Part shown: positions 50,180 through 59,111 of the stretch, piece after piece
How the letters are laid out: each line of letters starts with the position of its first letter
How positions within the stretch are numbered: position 1 is the first letter of the stretch
Program-made: the position numbers and the translations under genes
The notes under the pieces: generated by a model
What the model was told of the DNA's origin: nothing
The model's database searches: none
What the model saw: the letters and a program-made list of their open reading frames with translations, nothing else
Assembly: GCF_015751965.1 (NCBI RefSeq)
Contig: NZ_JADOVH010000005.1
Coordinates: 62,001 to 126,000 of the forward strand
Length of the DNA: 64,000 bases
Reading direction: 5' to 3'
From: Frigoribacterium sp. CG_9.8
Lineage (GTDB): Bacteria > Actinomycetota > Actinomycetes > Actinomycetales > Microbacteriaceae

Positions 50180-51595
50180 CTACGCCGGGGCCATGTCCTG
50201 GAAGCGCGAAAAGTGGCCCTGGAATGCCACCGTGATGGTCTTGGTCGGGCCATTACGGTGCTTCGCCACGATGAGGTCAGCCTCACCCGGACGAGTGCTC
50301 TCTTTCTCGTACGCGCTATCCCGGTGCAGGAGAATCACCATGTCGGCATCTTGCTCGAGTGATCCCGATTCGCGCAGGTCGGAGAGGGCTGGCATTTTGT
50401 CGGAACGTTGCTCAGGACCACGGTTGAGTTGCGACAGTGCAATGACGGGAACCTGCAGCTCTTTCGCAAGCAACTTGAGTGCGCGGGAAAACTCGCTCAC
50501 TTCCTGCTGGCGAGACTCGACCTTCTTGCCAGAGGTCATGAGCTGCAGGTAGTCGATGATTACCATCTTGAGGCCGACCTTCTGCTTGAGACGGCGGCAC
50601 TTGGCACGGATCTCGACCAGGGTCATGTTCGGGCTGTCATCTATGTAGAGCGGGGCGTCATTGATCTGCCCGCGCGTCGAGGCGATCTTCGTCCAGTCTT
50701 CGGTGTGGAGCGTGCCCTTGCGCATGCTCTGCAGCGGCACGGCCGCCTCAGCCGACAGCAGTCGCATGGCAATCTCCGAGCGACCCATTTCAAGCGAGAA
50801 GAAGATGGACGGCATGTCGTATTTGATGGATGCGGCACGCGCGAAGTCGAGCGCAAGGGTTGACTTCCCGAGTGCCGGGCGGGCGGCCACGATGATGAGC
50901 TGCCCGCCGTGCAGGCCGTTCGTCAGTTCGTCGAGCTCGGCAAAGCCGGTGGGAACTCCCGTCATCGAGCCGTCGCGCCCCCGTGCCGCTTCGATCTCGT
51001 CGATCGCCGTCGTGACCGCGACGGTGAGCGGGACGAAATCTTCCGCCTCGACACCACCCATCACGCCGTAGATCTCGGCCTGGGCGTTGTTGACCAGGTC
51101 CACAACCTCGCCCTCGCTGGCGTAACCCATTTGAACGATGCGGGTGCCGGCTTCGACCAGACGGCGCAACACCGCCTTCTCGGCAACGATGGTCGAGTAG
51201 AAACCCGCGTTGGCCGCGGTGGGTACGATCCCGGTGAGCGTGTGGAGATACTCAGCCCCGCCAGCCCTGACCAGCTCCCCGGTCTTGGTGAGCTCATCGG
51301 TGACGGCGATCACGTCCGTCGGCTCGCCGTGAGCATAGAGCGAGAGAATCGCGTCGAAGATGATCTCGTGTTTCGGAATGTAGAAGTCGACCGCACGCAC
51401 AGACTCGATGACGTCTGCCACGGCGTCCTTGCTGAGAAGCATTCCGCCGATCGCACTCTGTTCGGCAAGGAGGTCGTACGGGGGCACGCGGTCGGAGGAC
51501 CGCTGGTTCGAGTCACGAATGCTCGAATCACGCATGTTTGAGTCACGCTGGCCGTCGCCCTGGTTAGGCGCGAGACCCAGGTGGGCTATCGACAT
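50180..51595 (-). CDS. dnaB: Replicative DNA helicase
   Basis: A 471-residue hexameric helicase. The N-terminal domain begins PPYDLLAEQSAIGGMLLSKDAV, and the RecA-like C-terminal domain has Walker A ARPALGKSTLALDFAR (~residue 222), IFFSLEMG, the Walker B MVIIDYLQLMTSG and LSQLNRGPEQR. There is no intein, although actinobacterial dnaB genes often carry one. It opens DNA at the fork. It is transcribed away from the ribosomal-protein operon, with a 560-bp region upstream. Confidence 0.96.
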   Translation of the reverse strand: MSIAHLGLAPNQGDGQRDSNMRDSSIRDSNQRSSDRVPPYDLLAEQSAIGGMLLSKDAVADVIESVRAVDFYIPKHEIIFDAILSLYAHGEPTDVIAVTDELTKTGELVRAGGAEYLHTLTGIVPTAANAGFYSTIVAEKAVLRRLVEAGTRIVQMGYASEGEVVDLVNNAQAEIYGVMGGVEAEDFVPLTVAVTTAIDEIEAARGRDGSMTGVPTGFAELDELTNGLHGGQLIIVAARPALGKSTLALDFARAASIKYDMPSIFFSLEMGRSEIAMRLLSAEAAVPLQSMRKGTLHTEDWTKIASTRGQINDAPLYIDDSPNMTLVEIRAKCRRLKQKVGLKMVIIDYLQLMTSGKKVESRQQEVSEFSRALKLLAKELQVPVIALSQLNRGPEQRSDKMPALSDLRESGSLEQDADMVILLHRDSAYEKESTRPGEADLIVAKHRNGPTKTITVAFQGHFSRFQDMAPA

Positions 51596-51840
51596 CGTTC
51601 GCCCACTCTCTCTTTTCGCGGCCTGCGCCTATTCGTGTGTTCGGTGTTCGTGTGTTCGGTGCGGGGGGGGTGCGTGCCGCGTTCGCCGCTGCACAATTGG
51701 GGCGCTCCCAGGTCTACCGAAAGCCTCCGACATCCAGCCAAGCCAACCCGCCTGCGACCCGGTCTCCCGTGACACATTGGTACACATTAGGGATCCGCCA
51801 CATGGTCGGCAAGCCCGTATCCGCCAGCACAACAACGACC

Positions 51841-52039
51841 TGTGGATAAAGGTGTGGGTAAGTTGCGCGAAACGCCGCACAGTGTGTGAACAACCTGTGC
51901 AATCAGCTGGGGATAACTATCGGTTTATTAGCTATATATCCCGTCTGAACAGCTTTTTTTATATCAACGTGGAATGTGTAGAAACATGCTTAGAGTGCAG
52001 GTTGAAGGTTGGGACTGAGAGGTGAAGGGCTGTGCATAA
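51841..52039 (+). promoter_or_regulatory. Cluster of DnaA-box-like 9-mers
   Basis: TGTGGATAA (51841-51849) is an exact complement of the TTATCCACA DnaA box. One-mismatch copies follow: TGTGGGTAA (51853-51861), TGGGGATAA (51908-51916) and TGTGCATAA (52031-52039), all in the same orientation and around an AT-rich patch. DnaA control of dnaB, or an origin-like site, are the options; both are inference. Confidence 0.5.
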
Positions 52040-52084
52040 AAACCCGGTCAGGGCGAAGAATTGGTCGATAAATTGACACGCAAA

Positions 52085-52124
52085 GAGGGGATAGCGAGAA
52101 GCTTGCGCTTCCTGCTATCCCCTC
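52085..52124 (-). terminator. Rho-independent terminator of the rpsF-ssb-rpsR-rplI operon
   Basis: Two 18-base arms (52085-52102 and 52107-52124), sharing GAGGGGATAGC at the base and differing at two inner positions, form a long hairpin with loop TTGC. On the minus strand it is followed by TTTG and TCAATTTAT. It lies 33 bp after the rplI stop. Confidence 0.85.
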
Positions 52125-52157
52125 GGGGAACTCGTTCCTGGCGGGCAGGAGTTGCCG

Positions 52158-52610
52158 TTATTTTGCGGCGACTACCGTCAGGGTGATCGTGGCGACCAGG
52201 TCATCACGAAGGCGCACGGTGGCCTCGTGCTGTCCAGTGGCTTTGATGGGCGACGAGATCTCGATCTTGCGCTTGTCGACGGCACCGAGCCCGGCAGCGG
52301 CCACGGCATCGGCGACATCCGTCGTCTTCACCGAACCAAACAGTCGTCCGCCCTCGCCTGCCTTGACGGTCAGCTTCACGGTCGTGGCCTCGAGCTTGGC
52401 CTTGAGGTCCTGTGCTTCCTCGATGGTGGCGTGCTCGCGCGCTACACGCGCGGCTTTGATCGATTCGACCTGCTTCTCGCCACCCCGGGTCCACGCGACA
52501 GCGAAGCCCTGGGGGATGAGAAAGTTGCGGCCGTAGCCGGTCTTGACGTCGACGACGTCTCCGGGTGCACCGAGGCCGGTGACCTCGTGCGTGAGAATCA
52601 ATTTTGACAT
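52158..52610 (-). CDS. rplI: 50S ribosomal protein L9
   Basis: A 150-residue L9: [38 protein letters not shown] (N-domain signature), a long connecting helix and the C-domain ending [10 protein letters not shown]. The length is normal. It is the last gene of rpsF-ssb-rpsR-rplI, 12 bp after rpsR. Confidence 0.97.
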   Translation of the reverse strand: MSKLILTHEVTGLGAPGDVVDVKTGYGRNFLIPQGFAVAWTRGGEKQVESIKAARVAREHATIEEAQDLKAKLEATTVKLTVKAGEGGRLFGSVKTTDVADAVAAAGLGAVDKRKIEISSPIKATGQHEATVRLRDDLVATITLTVVAAK

Positions 52611-52622
52611 TTTTCCTGATTC

Positions 52623-52886
52623 CTAACGGCCTGAGCCGGCGTAGGGGAGCAGTGCCATCTCACGCGCGTTTTTAACCGCGCGGGCAATGAGTCGCTGTTC
52701 CTGCACGGAGACACCGGTGATGCGACGGGCGCGGATCTTTCCACGCTCCGAAATGAACTTGCGGAGGGTTGCAACGTCCTTGTAGTCGATGACTCCGACG
52801 CGAATGGACTTCGCCGGGGCGGCGTTCTTGCCGCCCTTGAGAGTGCGGAGGGGCTTGCGGCGATCGCCGCTGCTCTTTCCAGCCAT
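52623..52886 (-). CDS. rpsR: 30S ribosomal protein S18
   Basis: An 87-residue S18: [55 protein letters not shown] is the conserved core. There is no cysteine, so it does not bind zinc as some paralogues do. Start ATG 52886. A 77-bp spacer to ssb holds a repeat element. Confidence 0.97.
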   Translation of the reverse strand: MAGKSSGDRRKPLRTLKGGKNAAPAKSIRVGVIDYKDVATLRKFISERGKIRARRITGVSVQEQRLIARAVKNAREMALLPYAGSGR

Positions 52887-52912
52887 GGTTTCTGCTTCTT
52901 TCTTGAATATTC

Positions 52913-52955
52913 GGTGGTCGAATAGGTCGCCAAGCGACCGTATCGAGATCGGTCG
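52913..52955. repeat. Copy of the GGTCGA-type intergenic repeat with hairpin
   Basis: GGTGGTCGAATAGGTCGC, then CAA, GCGACCGTATCGAGATC, resembles the 14577 repeat family in its GGTCGA-TAG and GTATCGAGA ends. The centre GGTCGC/GCGACC (52925-52939) can fold. It sits between ssb and rpsR. Confidence 0.55.
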
Positions 52956-52963
52956 GGATCGGC

Positions 52964-53494
52964 CTAGAAGGGCGTCTCGTCGTTATAACTGCCCGGGGTG
53001 TTCCAGACGTCTCCGCCTGCAGCACTTGCCGATGACGCCGAGGCGGGAGCAGATGCTGCCCACGGCTCGGGTGCGCCCTGACCGACCCGGGGCGCGCCGC
53101 CGCCGTTTGAGCCAGGACCGCCGCCCTCACGGGAGGTGCGGGTCACCTGCACGGTTGCATACCGGAGGCTCGGACCGATCTCGTCAATTTCGAGTTCGAT
53201 ACTGGTGCGCTTCTCGCCCTCTTTGGTCTCGAAAGAGCGCTGCTTGAGCCGGCCGATCGCGATGACACGAGATCCCTTGGTGAGGGATCCTGCCACCTGC
53301 TCGGCATACTCACGCCAAACGCTCGCACGAAGGAAGAGTGCTTCACCGTCTTTCCACTCGTTGCTGCCCCGGTCAAGGGTGCGCGGGGTGGATGCGATGG
53401 TGAAGTTGGCAACCGCCAACCCGTTCTGCGTGTACCGCAGTTCCGGGTCGCTCGTGAGGTTGCCCACCACGGTGATTACGGTTTCGCCAGCCAT
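52964..53494 (-). CDS. ssb: Single-stranded DNA-binding protein
   Basis: A 176-residue SSB: OB-fold with [32 protein letters not shown] (residues ~4-35) and [40 protein letters not shown], a Gly/Ala/Ser-rich linker, and the acidic tip NDETPF that recruits partner proteins. It starts 3 bp after rpsF ends. Confidence 0.97.
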   Translation of the reverse strand: MAGETVITVVGNLTSDPELRYTQNGLAVANFTIASTPRTLDRGSNEWKDGEALFLRASVWREYAEQVAGSLTKGSRVIAIGRLKQRSFETKEGEKRTSIELEIDEIGPSLRYATVQVTRTSREGGGPGSNGGGAPRVGQGAPEPWAASAPASASSASAAGGDVWNTPGSYNDETPF

Positions 53495-53497
53495 GGG

Positions 53498-54058
53498 TCA
53501 GTTACCAGCCGGGGTCTCGGCACCCGCGGCGGCGGGCGCTTCGGTCGCGGGCGCTTCGGTCGCAGGCGCTTCGATTGCGACCGGGGCGGCAGGTGTTGCC
53601 GGAGCCGAGGGCGCGGCCGGAGTTGCCGTTGATACTGACGTTGCCGGAGCGGATGCGACATCCGCTGCCTTCGTTGCGGTTCCCGCGGTTGCACTGGCCT
53701 TCGCTGGGGCAGCTGCCTTGCGGGCGGCCTTCTCGGCTGAGAGCTGTGCGGCCTCGGCGACCTGTGCGATGGCTTCCTCGGCGCGGAGCACCTTGGTGCG
53801 CATGACCGCTTCGCTGAGCTTCAGCTGGCGGTCGAGCTCGACGGTCGCGGCGGGGTTCGCTGTGAGGGCGACGACGGCGTAGATACCTTCAGTTTTTTTG
53901 TTGATCTCGTACGCCAGTCGACGACGTCCCCAGACGTCGACCTTGTCGATCGAACCACCGTCATTGCGGATGACGTTGAGGAACTTATCGAGGCTCGGAG
54001 CCACGGTGCGCTCATCGATCTCTGGATCGAGAATTACCATTAGTTCGTACTGATGCAT
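53498..54058 (-). CDS. rpsF: 30S ribosomal protein S6 with a long Ala/Pro/Thr-rich tail
   Basis: A 186-residue S6. Residues 1-~98 are the normal S6 fold ([57 protein letters not shown]). The remaining ~88 residues are a low-complexity extension beginning [26 protein letters not shown] and ending in APATEAP repeats; typical S6 has 95-100 residues. The AAAGGAGGTG ribosome-binding site before the ATG at 54058 is the strongest in the window. It is the first gene of the operon. Confidence 0.95.
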   Translation of the reverse strand: MHQYELMVILDPEIDERTVAPSLDKFLNVIRNDGGSIDKVDVWGRRRLAYEINKKTEGIYAVVALTANPAATVELDRQLKLSEAVMRTKVLRAEEAIAQVAEAAQLSAEKAARKAAAPAKASATAGTATKAADVASAPATSVSTATPAAPSAPATPAAPVAIEAPATEAPATEAPAAAGAETPAGN

Positions 54059-54205
54059 AACTAACCCACCTCCTTTGGACTAGAACGGCCACAGACGATC
54101 TGTGACAGGAGGGTTTTGGCATCGTTGTCCGAATGCGCAATCGCTCGCAGACAACCTGCCTAGTGTAGTCAGTCGCATCACTATCAATCAAGGAGCTCTA
54201 CACGC

Positions 54206-55276
54206 ATGTCCCTGAAAGTTGCCATTGCCGGTGTCGGAAACTGCGCCAACTCCCTCGTGCAGGGGGTCACGTTCTACGCGAATGCTGACGAGTCCCAGGT
54301 GGTCCCTGGCCTCATGCACACACGATTTGGCGGATACGCGATCAGCGACATCTCTTTTGTCGCGGCCTTCGACGTGGATGCCGCGAAGGTGGGTCTCGAC
54401 CTGGCGGATGCCATCTGGGCGAGTCAGAACAACACCCTGCGGTTCACCGACGTGGCGACATCCGGCGTGCTCGTGCAGCGCGGACCGACCCTCGACGGCC
54501 TTGGCGAGTATTACCGTGAGCTGGTCGACGAGTCACCGGCTCCCGAAGTGGACGTCGCCCAGGCACTGCGCGACTCCGGCGCAGAGGTGCTGGTCTGCTA
54601 CCTGCCCGTCGGATCGGAGCACGGTGCGAAGTTCTACGCCCAAGCCGCACTGGATGCGGGTATCGCCTTTGTCAATGCGCTGCCGGTCTTCATTGCGAGC
54701 GATCCGGTGTGGGCAAAAAAGTTCACCGATGCAGGACTGCCGATTGTCGGAGACGACATCAAAAGCCAGCTCGGAGCGACCATCACTCACCGCGTGCTTG
54801 CCCGGTTGTTTGAGGAGCGCGGCCTCGTACTCGACCGCACCTATCAGCTCAATGTCGGTGGAAACATGGATTTCAAGAACATGCTCGAGCGCCGCCGCCT
54901 CGAGTCCAAGAAGATTTCCAAGACCCAGGCCGTGACCAGCAATATCGAGGCCCAGCTCAACTCGCACGACGTGCACATCGGGCCGAGCGACCACATCCCG
55001 TGGCTGGATGATCGCAAGCTCGCCTTCGTTCGGCTCGAGGGCCACGGCTTCGGAAATGCTCCCACCTCGCTCGAATACAAGCTCGAGGTGTGGGACTCGC
55101 CCAACTCCGCAGGGGTCGTGATCGACGCCATCCGCGCCGCCAAGATCGCCCTGGATGCTGGGCTCGGTGGTCCGGTGGAGGCGGCATCCGCCTACTTCAT
55201 GAAGAGCCCGGCGAAGCAGTATCCCGACCCGGTGGCTCGCGAGTTGCTCGAGCAGTTCATCCGCGACCACGGCTAG
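54206..55276 (+). CDS. ino1: Inositol-3-phosphate synthase
   Basis: A 356-residue myo-inositol-1-phosphate synthase of the short actinobacterial type. The NAD-binding start [20 protein letters not shown], the [26 protein letters not shown] segment and the catalytic [15 protein letters not shown] and [12 protein letters not shown] motifs are present. It makes inositol phosphate from glucose-6-phosphate for mycothiol and inositol lipids. It is divergent from the rpsF operon. Confidence 0.95.
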   Translation: MSLKVAIAGVGNCANSLVQGVTFYANADESQVVPGLMHTRFGGYAISDISFVAAFDVDAAKVGLDLADAIWASQNNTLRFTDVATSGVLVQRGPTLDGLGEYYRELVDESPAPEVDVAQALRDSGAEVLVCYLPVGSEHGAKFYAQAALDAGIAFVNALPVFIASDPVWAKKFTDAGLPIVGDDIKSQLGATITHRVLARLFEERGLVLDRTYQLNVGGNMDFKNMLERRRLESKKISKTQAVTSNIEAQLNSHDVHIGPSDHIPWLDDRKLAFVRLEGHGFGNAPTSLEYKLEVWDSPNSAGVVIDAIRAAKIALDAGLGGPVEAASAYFMKSPAKQYPDPVARELLEQFIRDHG

Positions 55277-55375
55277 TCCGTCTGGGCCCACCCCGTCGTT
55301 CGAACCCCGTCGCAAATTCAGGAGCGCCTGTTACGCGAGCGGGGCGGCGAGCGGCGGGGATGGAACGGGCGCGGT

Positions 55376-56803
55376 TCAGGGGTGAGCTGCCCACCAGTCG
55401 CGGAGACGATCAGTCGCGACATCCGCGCCGAGGCTGCCCTCTTCGAGCCGGAGCTCGAGCAGGAAGCGATACGCCTCGCCGACCTCGCGCCCGGGTTTCA
55501 GGCCGAGGATTGCCATGATCTGCTCGCCGTCGAGGTCTGGGCGCATCGCATCGAGCTCCTCTTGCTCACCCAGCGCCGCGATCCGCTGCTCCAAATCGTC
55601 GTAGGCGAACGACAGGCGGTCGGCCTTGCGCCGGTTGCGCGTTGTGACATCTGCCCGGGTGAGGATGTGGAGGCGCTCGAGCTGCGGCCCGGCGTCGCGT
55701 ACATACCGCCGCACGGCTGAATCACTCCATGCACCCTCGGTGTATCCGAAGAACCGCAGGTGCAGCTCGATCAGCCGTGCGACGGCAGCGATCGTGTCAT
55801 TGTCGTAGCGCAGCTCCCTCAACCGCTTCTTCGCAAGCTTTGCCCCCACCACGTCGTGATGATGGAAGGTGACGACGCCGTCACCCTCAGTGCGCTTGGT
55901 CGCTGGCTTTCCGATGTCGTGCAGGAGAGCGGTGAGGCGCAGGATCAGGTCGGGTGCGGATCCAGGATGCCGCGACTGCTCGAGCTCAATCGCCTGGTCG
56001 AGAACGGTGAGACTGTGCTCGTACACGTCTTTGTGGTGAAAATGTTCGTCGATCTGCAGGCTGAGCGCTGGCAACTCGGGCAACACGATTGCCGCAATGC
56101 CGGAGTCGACCAGCAGCTGGAGTCCAGCCCGCGGAGCCGGGCTCCGCAGCAACTTGCCGAGCTCATCGCTCACCCGTTCCACCGAGATCATCGAAATACG
56201 CTCAGCGAGGGCGTGGAGCGCACGGGTGGTCGGGCCGTCCACGGTGAACCCGAGCTGCGAAGTGAAACGTGCAGCCCGCATCATCCGGAGCGGATCGTCA
56301 CCGAAGGAGTCTTCGGGCGCCCCAGGCGTCGTGAGACGTTTCGCCACAAGATCTTCGAGCCCACCGGAAGGATCCACCAGCACGCGTCCCGGCAGTCTCA
56401 GGGCCATCGCGTTGACGGTGAAGTCGCGCCGCACGAGATCGGCTTCAAGGGAGTCACCGAACGCGACGATCGGTTTGCGGGACTCACCGTCATAGGCGTC
56501 GGAACGATAGGTCGTGATCTCGACCGTGTGGCCGTCAATGCGAGCACCGATCGTGCCGAATGCGCGACCGATATCCCAATGCGCTTCCGAGATCGGCTTA
56601 ACGAGGGCGAGAATGTCGTCGGGGCGGGCATCGGTGGTGAAATCGAGGTCGGTGAGCGCACGCCCCAGGAATGCGTCACGCACCGGTCCACCCACAAGAG
56701 CGAGCTCGAATCCCGCCGCTGCGAACGCCGCTGACAGCCGAGAGATATGGGGCGTGGATGCGAGGTCTGCCAGTCGCTGAATTGCCGAAGCGACACTCTC
56801 CAT
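55376..56803 (-). CDS. pcnA: CCA tRNA nucleotidyltransferase (class II, HD-domain)
   Basis: A 475-residue class II nucleotidyltransferase that adds or repairs the tRNA 3' CCA. Seen: GGPVRDAFLGRALTDLDFTTDARPDD (the GGxVRD and DxD catalytic motif), RRDFTVNAMAL, and an HD domain with ALLHDIGKPATKRTEGDGVVTFHHHDVVGA. The start ATG at 56803 is preferred over an in-frame ATG 20 codons upstream that has no conserved sequence. Confidence 0.95.
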   Translation of the reverse strand: MESVASAIQRLADLASTPHISRLSAAFAAAGFELALVGGPVRDAFLGRALTDLDFTTDARPDDILALVKPISEAHWDIGRAFGTIGARIDGHTVEITTYRSDAYDGESRKPIVAFGDSLEADLVRRDFTVNAMALRLPGRVLVDPSGGLEDLVAKRLTTPGAPEDSFGDDPLRMMRAARFTSQLGFTVDGPTTRALHALAERISMISVERVSDELGKLLRSPAPRAGLQLLVDSGIAAIVLPELPALSLQIDEHFHHKDVYEHSLTVLDQAIELEQSRHPGSAPDLILRLTALLHDIGKPATKRTEGDGVVTFHHHDVVGAKLAKKRLRELRYDNDTIAAVARLIELHLRFFGYTEGAWSDSAVRRYVRDAGPQLERLHILTRADVTTRNRRKADRLSFAYDDLEQRIAALGEQEELDAMRPDLDGEQIMAILGLKPGREVGEAYRFLLELRLEEGSLGADVATDRLRDWWAAHP

Positions 56804-56927
56804 GCCCCCCACACTAGCGGCGCGCGTCACCGCACACCGCCGTAGTGCCTGAGCCTTACACAACGCGTGGAGACCCTAGAATCACTGGAGGGCGGCCGGG
56901 GCACTGACTCCGCCGGCCCTTTTCGCT

Positions 56928-59111
56928 ATGAGACCTTTTACATCCCTGTTCGCGGTGGTGCTTGCCATCGGCGCCGCCATCGCGCCCAGCGCCGGAACTG
57001 GCGTCCTGCCCGGCGTTGCCGCCGCCTCGGCGGCCGGCGCGATCCGGGCGACGGATGGGTCGAGTGCCGTACTCACCTTCGTACCGGCCGCGTATGGATC
57101 ACTCGCACCCGGGCAGGATCTGGTGATCTCCGGCACTGTCGCGAACCCCTCCGCGAAGGCCATCCCAGCCGGAACGGCGAGCATCGTGCTCAACCGGTCG
57201 GCGGTGCGTTCCCGCGCCGAGCTCTCAAGCTGGCTCGCTCCGGCCTCCACCTCATCCGAGGATTCCCTCGGCACCGAGGTGCTCTCCGCCCCGACACCGG
57301 AAGTGCCGTCTGGGCGCACCGTACCGATGCAATTCACCGTGCCAGCGGCATCCATCGACTTCGGCACGCGGGCTTCGGCTTGGGGAACGCGCACCCTCGC
57401 CATCCGGATATCCAGCGGCGGTTCCGAAGTCGGCCAAGTGCGCAGCAGCATCGTCTGGAACCCGGGCACCGGCGTACAGCAGACCAGGCTCGCACTCGTG
57501 ATGCCGCTCACCGTGACCACGAGTGCGGATGGCCTCATTCCCATCGACCTGCTGGCGAGCTATACAGCGGACGGTGGCTTACTCGCCCGCCAGCTCGACG
57601 CAGCCTACGATCAGCCGGGAGTCACAATCGGCATCGATCCGCGGGTGCTTGCGTCCATTCGCATCCTCGGCGAGTCAACCCCACCCTCGGCGGTCGCCTG
57701 GCTTCTCCGCCTGGAGGCGGCGACCAACAACAGTTTCCCCCTGAGCTATGGAGACTCCGACCTCGCTGCGGCAAGCCAGGCAAAGGCCTCCAGCCTCCTC
57801 AAACCAACGAGCTTCCCGATCGACGCGACGCTGTTTCCCGGGGCAGCAAGCGCCACACCGAGCGCAACGCCAAGCAGCACACCGACCCCTGCTCCGTCGA
57901 ATGGTGGGGGCAGTGTGTTACCTGACCTGCTATCGCTCCAGGCCTTCAACTACACCCTTCCCGCGATCGCGTGGCCTGCCGCTGGAAGCGTCGTTGAGAG
58001 CGATCTCGACAGTTTCGAGGCCGGCGGACTCACAACGGTAATCCTCAGTTCTGGCAATGTCGGTTACGGAGATCTCGGCTACACACCGAGTTCCGCTGCA
58101 CTCGTCGGCACACACCGGGCACTCGTCTCAGATGACGCCCTATCGACGTACATCGACACCGCAGCACGGGCTCCAACCACTGCACTGTGGGAGAAGGCCA
58201 TGTCGCAACTGTCGGCCGCGATTGCCGTTGTCTCGAGTGAGCGCCCCACGCTGCCGCGCACCCTTCTTGCCACTTTCGACCGCGCGTCGCCGGGAGCAAA
58301 TGCCCGTCTCGCACAGACTCTCGCGGCCCTCTCAACACTTCCGTGGGCAGCATCTGCATCGCTCTCCGAGGCGGATGCCGAATTCGCGACCGGCTCAACC
58401 AGAGCGCCAGCTACCGCCACTGTCACGGCCCGGCCCGAGACCGCGGAACGCATCGCAACGGTGGCCGATCTCCTCGCCGCTGAGACCACGGCCGGAAACT
58501 TCTCATCGGTTCTCACCGATCCGAGCGAGATCACCGGCGAGCGCCGGCTGACCCTGCTCGCTCTGCTCTCAAACTCCTGGATCGGCGATGACACCTGGCC
58601 GTCGGAGACCGAAAAGTATCTTGCCAGATCAAATTTCTTCGTCACGAAATCGGTCACAGTTGCCCGGAGCAGTGCCACAGTCTTCACCTCGCGTAACAGC
58701 CCGCTTCCCATCACGGTCACGAACGAGCTGCGCTGGCCGGTCACCGTCTACGTAAGCGTGCGTTCCCCATCCACCATCATCACCATCGACCGGGATCGAG
58801 TCGAACTCGTGGTGGAGGCCCAATCGCAGGCAAAGACCACCGTTCCGGTCACCTCAAATGCCAACGGACCGGTCACCCTCACCGTTGCACTGTCGAGCAG
58901 CACGAATGTGCAGATCAGCACCCCGACGACAATTGACGTCGATGTACAGGCTCAATGGGAGACCGCATTCACTGCCGTCATCGCCGTATTCGTAGTGGGG
59001 GTGTTCGGCTTCGGCATCTACCGCACAGTAGCCCGGCGCCGAAAGACGAAGCGAGCGAAGGCTACCTCGGGGTCCGTCAGCCCTGTCGGCGATGCCCCGA
59101 CGTCTCCATGA
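56928..59111 (+). CDS. DUF6049-type secreted protein with C-terminal membrane helix
   Basis: A 727-residue protein with a Sec signal peptide (residues ~1-36), a large beta-rich extracytoplasmic part and a single membrane helix near residue 685 followed by a basic cytoplasmic tail (RRRKTKRAKAT). Low-complexity segment SATPSATPSSTPTPAPS lies at ~305-321. Actinobacteria keep this gene directly upstream of murJ; the two overlap by 4 bp (ATGA). A role in cell-wall synthesis with MurJ is inferred from this conserved pairing. Confidence 0.88.
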   Translation: MRPFTSLFAVVLAIGAAIAPSAGTGVLPGVAAASAAGAIRATDGSSAVLTFVPAAYGSLAPGQDLVISGTVANPSAKAIPAGTASIVLNRSAVRSRAELSSWLAPASTSSEDSLGTEVLSAPTPEVPSGRTVPMQFTVPAASIDFGTRASAWGTRTLAIRISSGGSEVGQVRSSIVWNPGTGVQQTRLALVMPLTVTTSADGLIPIDLLASYTADGGLLARQLDAAYDQPGVTIGIDPRVLASIRILGESTPPSAVAWLLRLEAATNNSFPLSYGDSDLAAASQAKASSLLKPTSFPIDATLFPGAASATPSATPSSTPTPAPSNGGGSVLPDLLSLQAFNYTLPAIAWPAAGSVVESDLDSFEAGGLTTVILSSGNVGYGDLGYTPSSAALVGTHRALVSDDALSTYIDTAARAPTTALWEKAMSQLSAAIAVVSSERPTLPRTLLATFDRASPGANARLAQTLAALSTLPWAASASLSEADAEFATGSTRAPATATVTARPETAERIATVADLLAAETTAGNFSSVLTDPSEITGERRLTLLALLSNSWIGDDTWPSETEKYLARSNFFVTKSVTVARSSATVFTSRNSPLPITVTNELRWPVTVYVSVRSPSTIITIDRDRVELVVEAQSQAKTTVPVTSNANGPVTLTVALSSSTNVQISTPTTIDVDVQAQWETAFTAVIAVFVVGVFGFGIYRTVARRRKTKRAKATSGSVSPVGDAPTSP

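Larger units (their letters stand above)
51596..52157. other. Spacer upstream of dnaB, with DnaA-box-like words
   Basis: About 560 bp without a gene. The left ~200 bp is GC-rich with a G-run near 51660; the middle has an AT-rich patch (51917-51966) and DnaA-box-like words; the right end holds the rplI terminator. It contains the promoters of dnaB on the minus strand. Confidence 0.6.

Noticed and set aside
55760-56734. 324-codon open frame antisense to pcnA
   Set aside because: It is fully inside pcnA and has no recognisable protein features.
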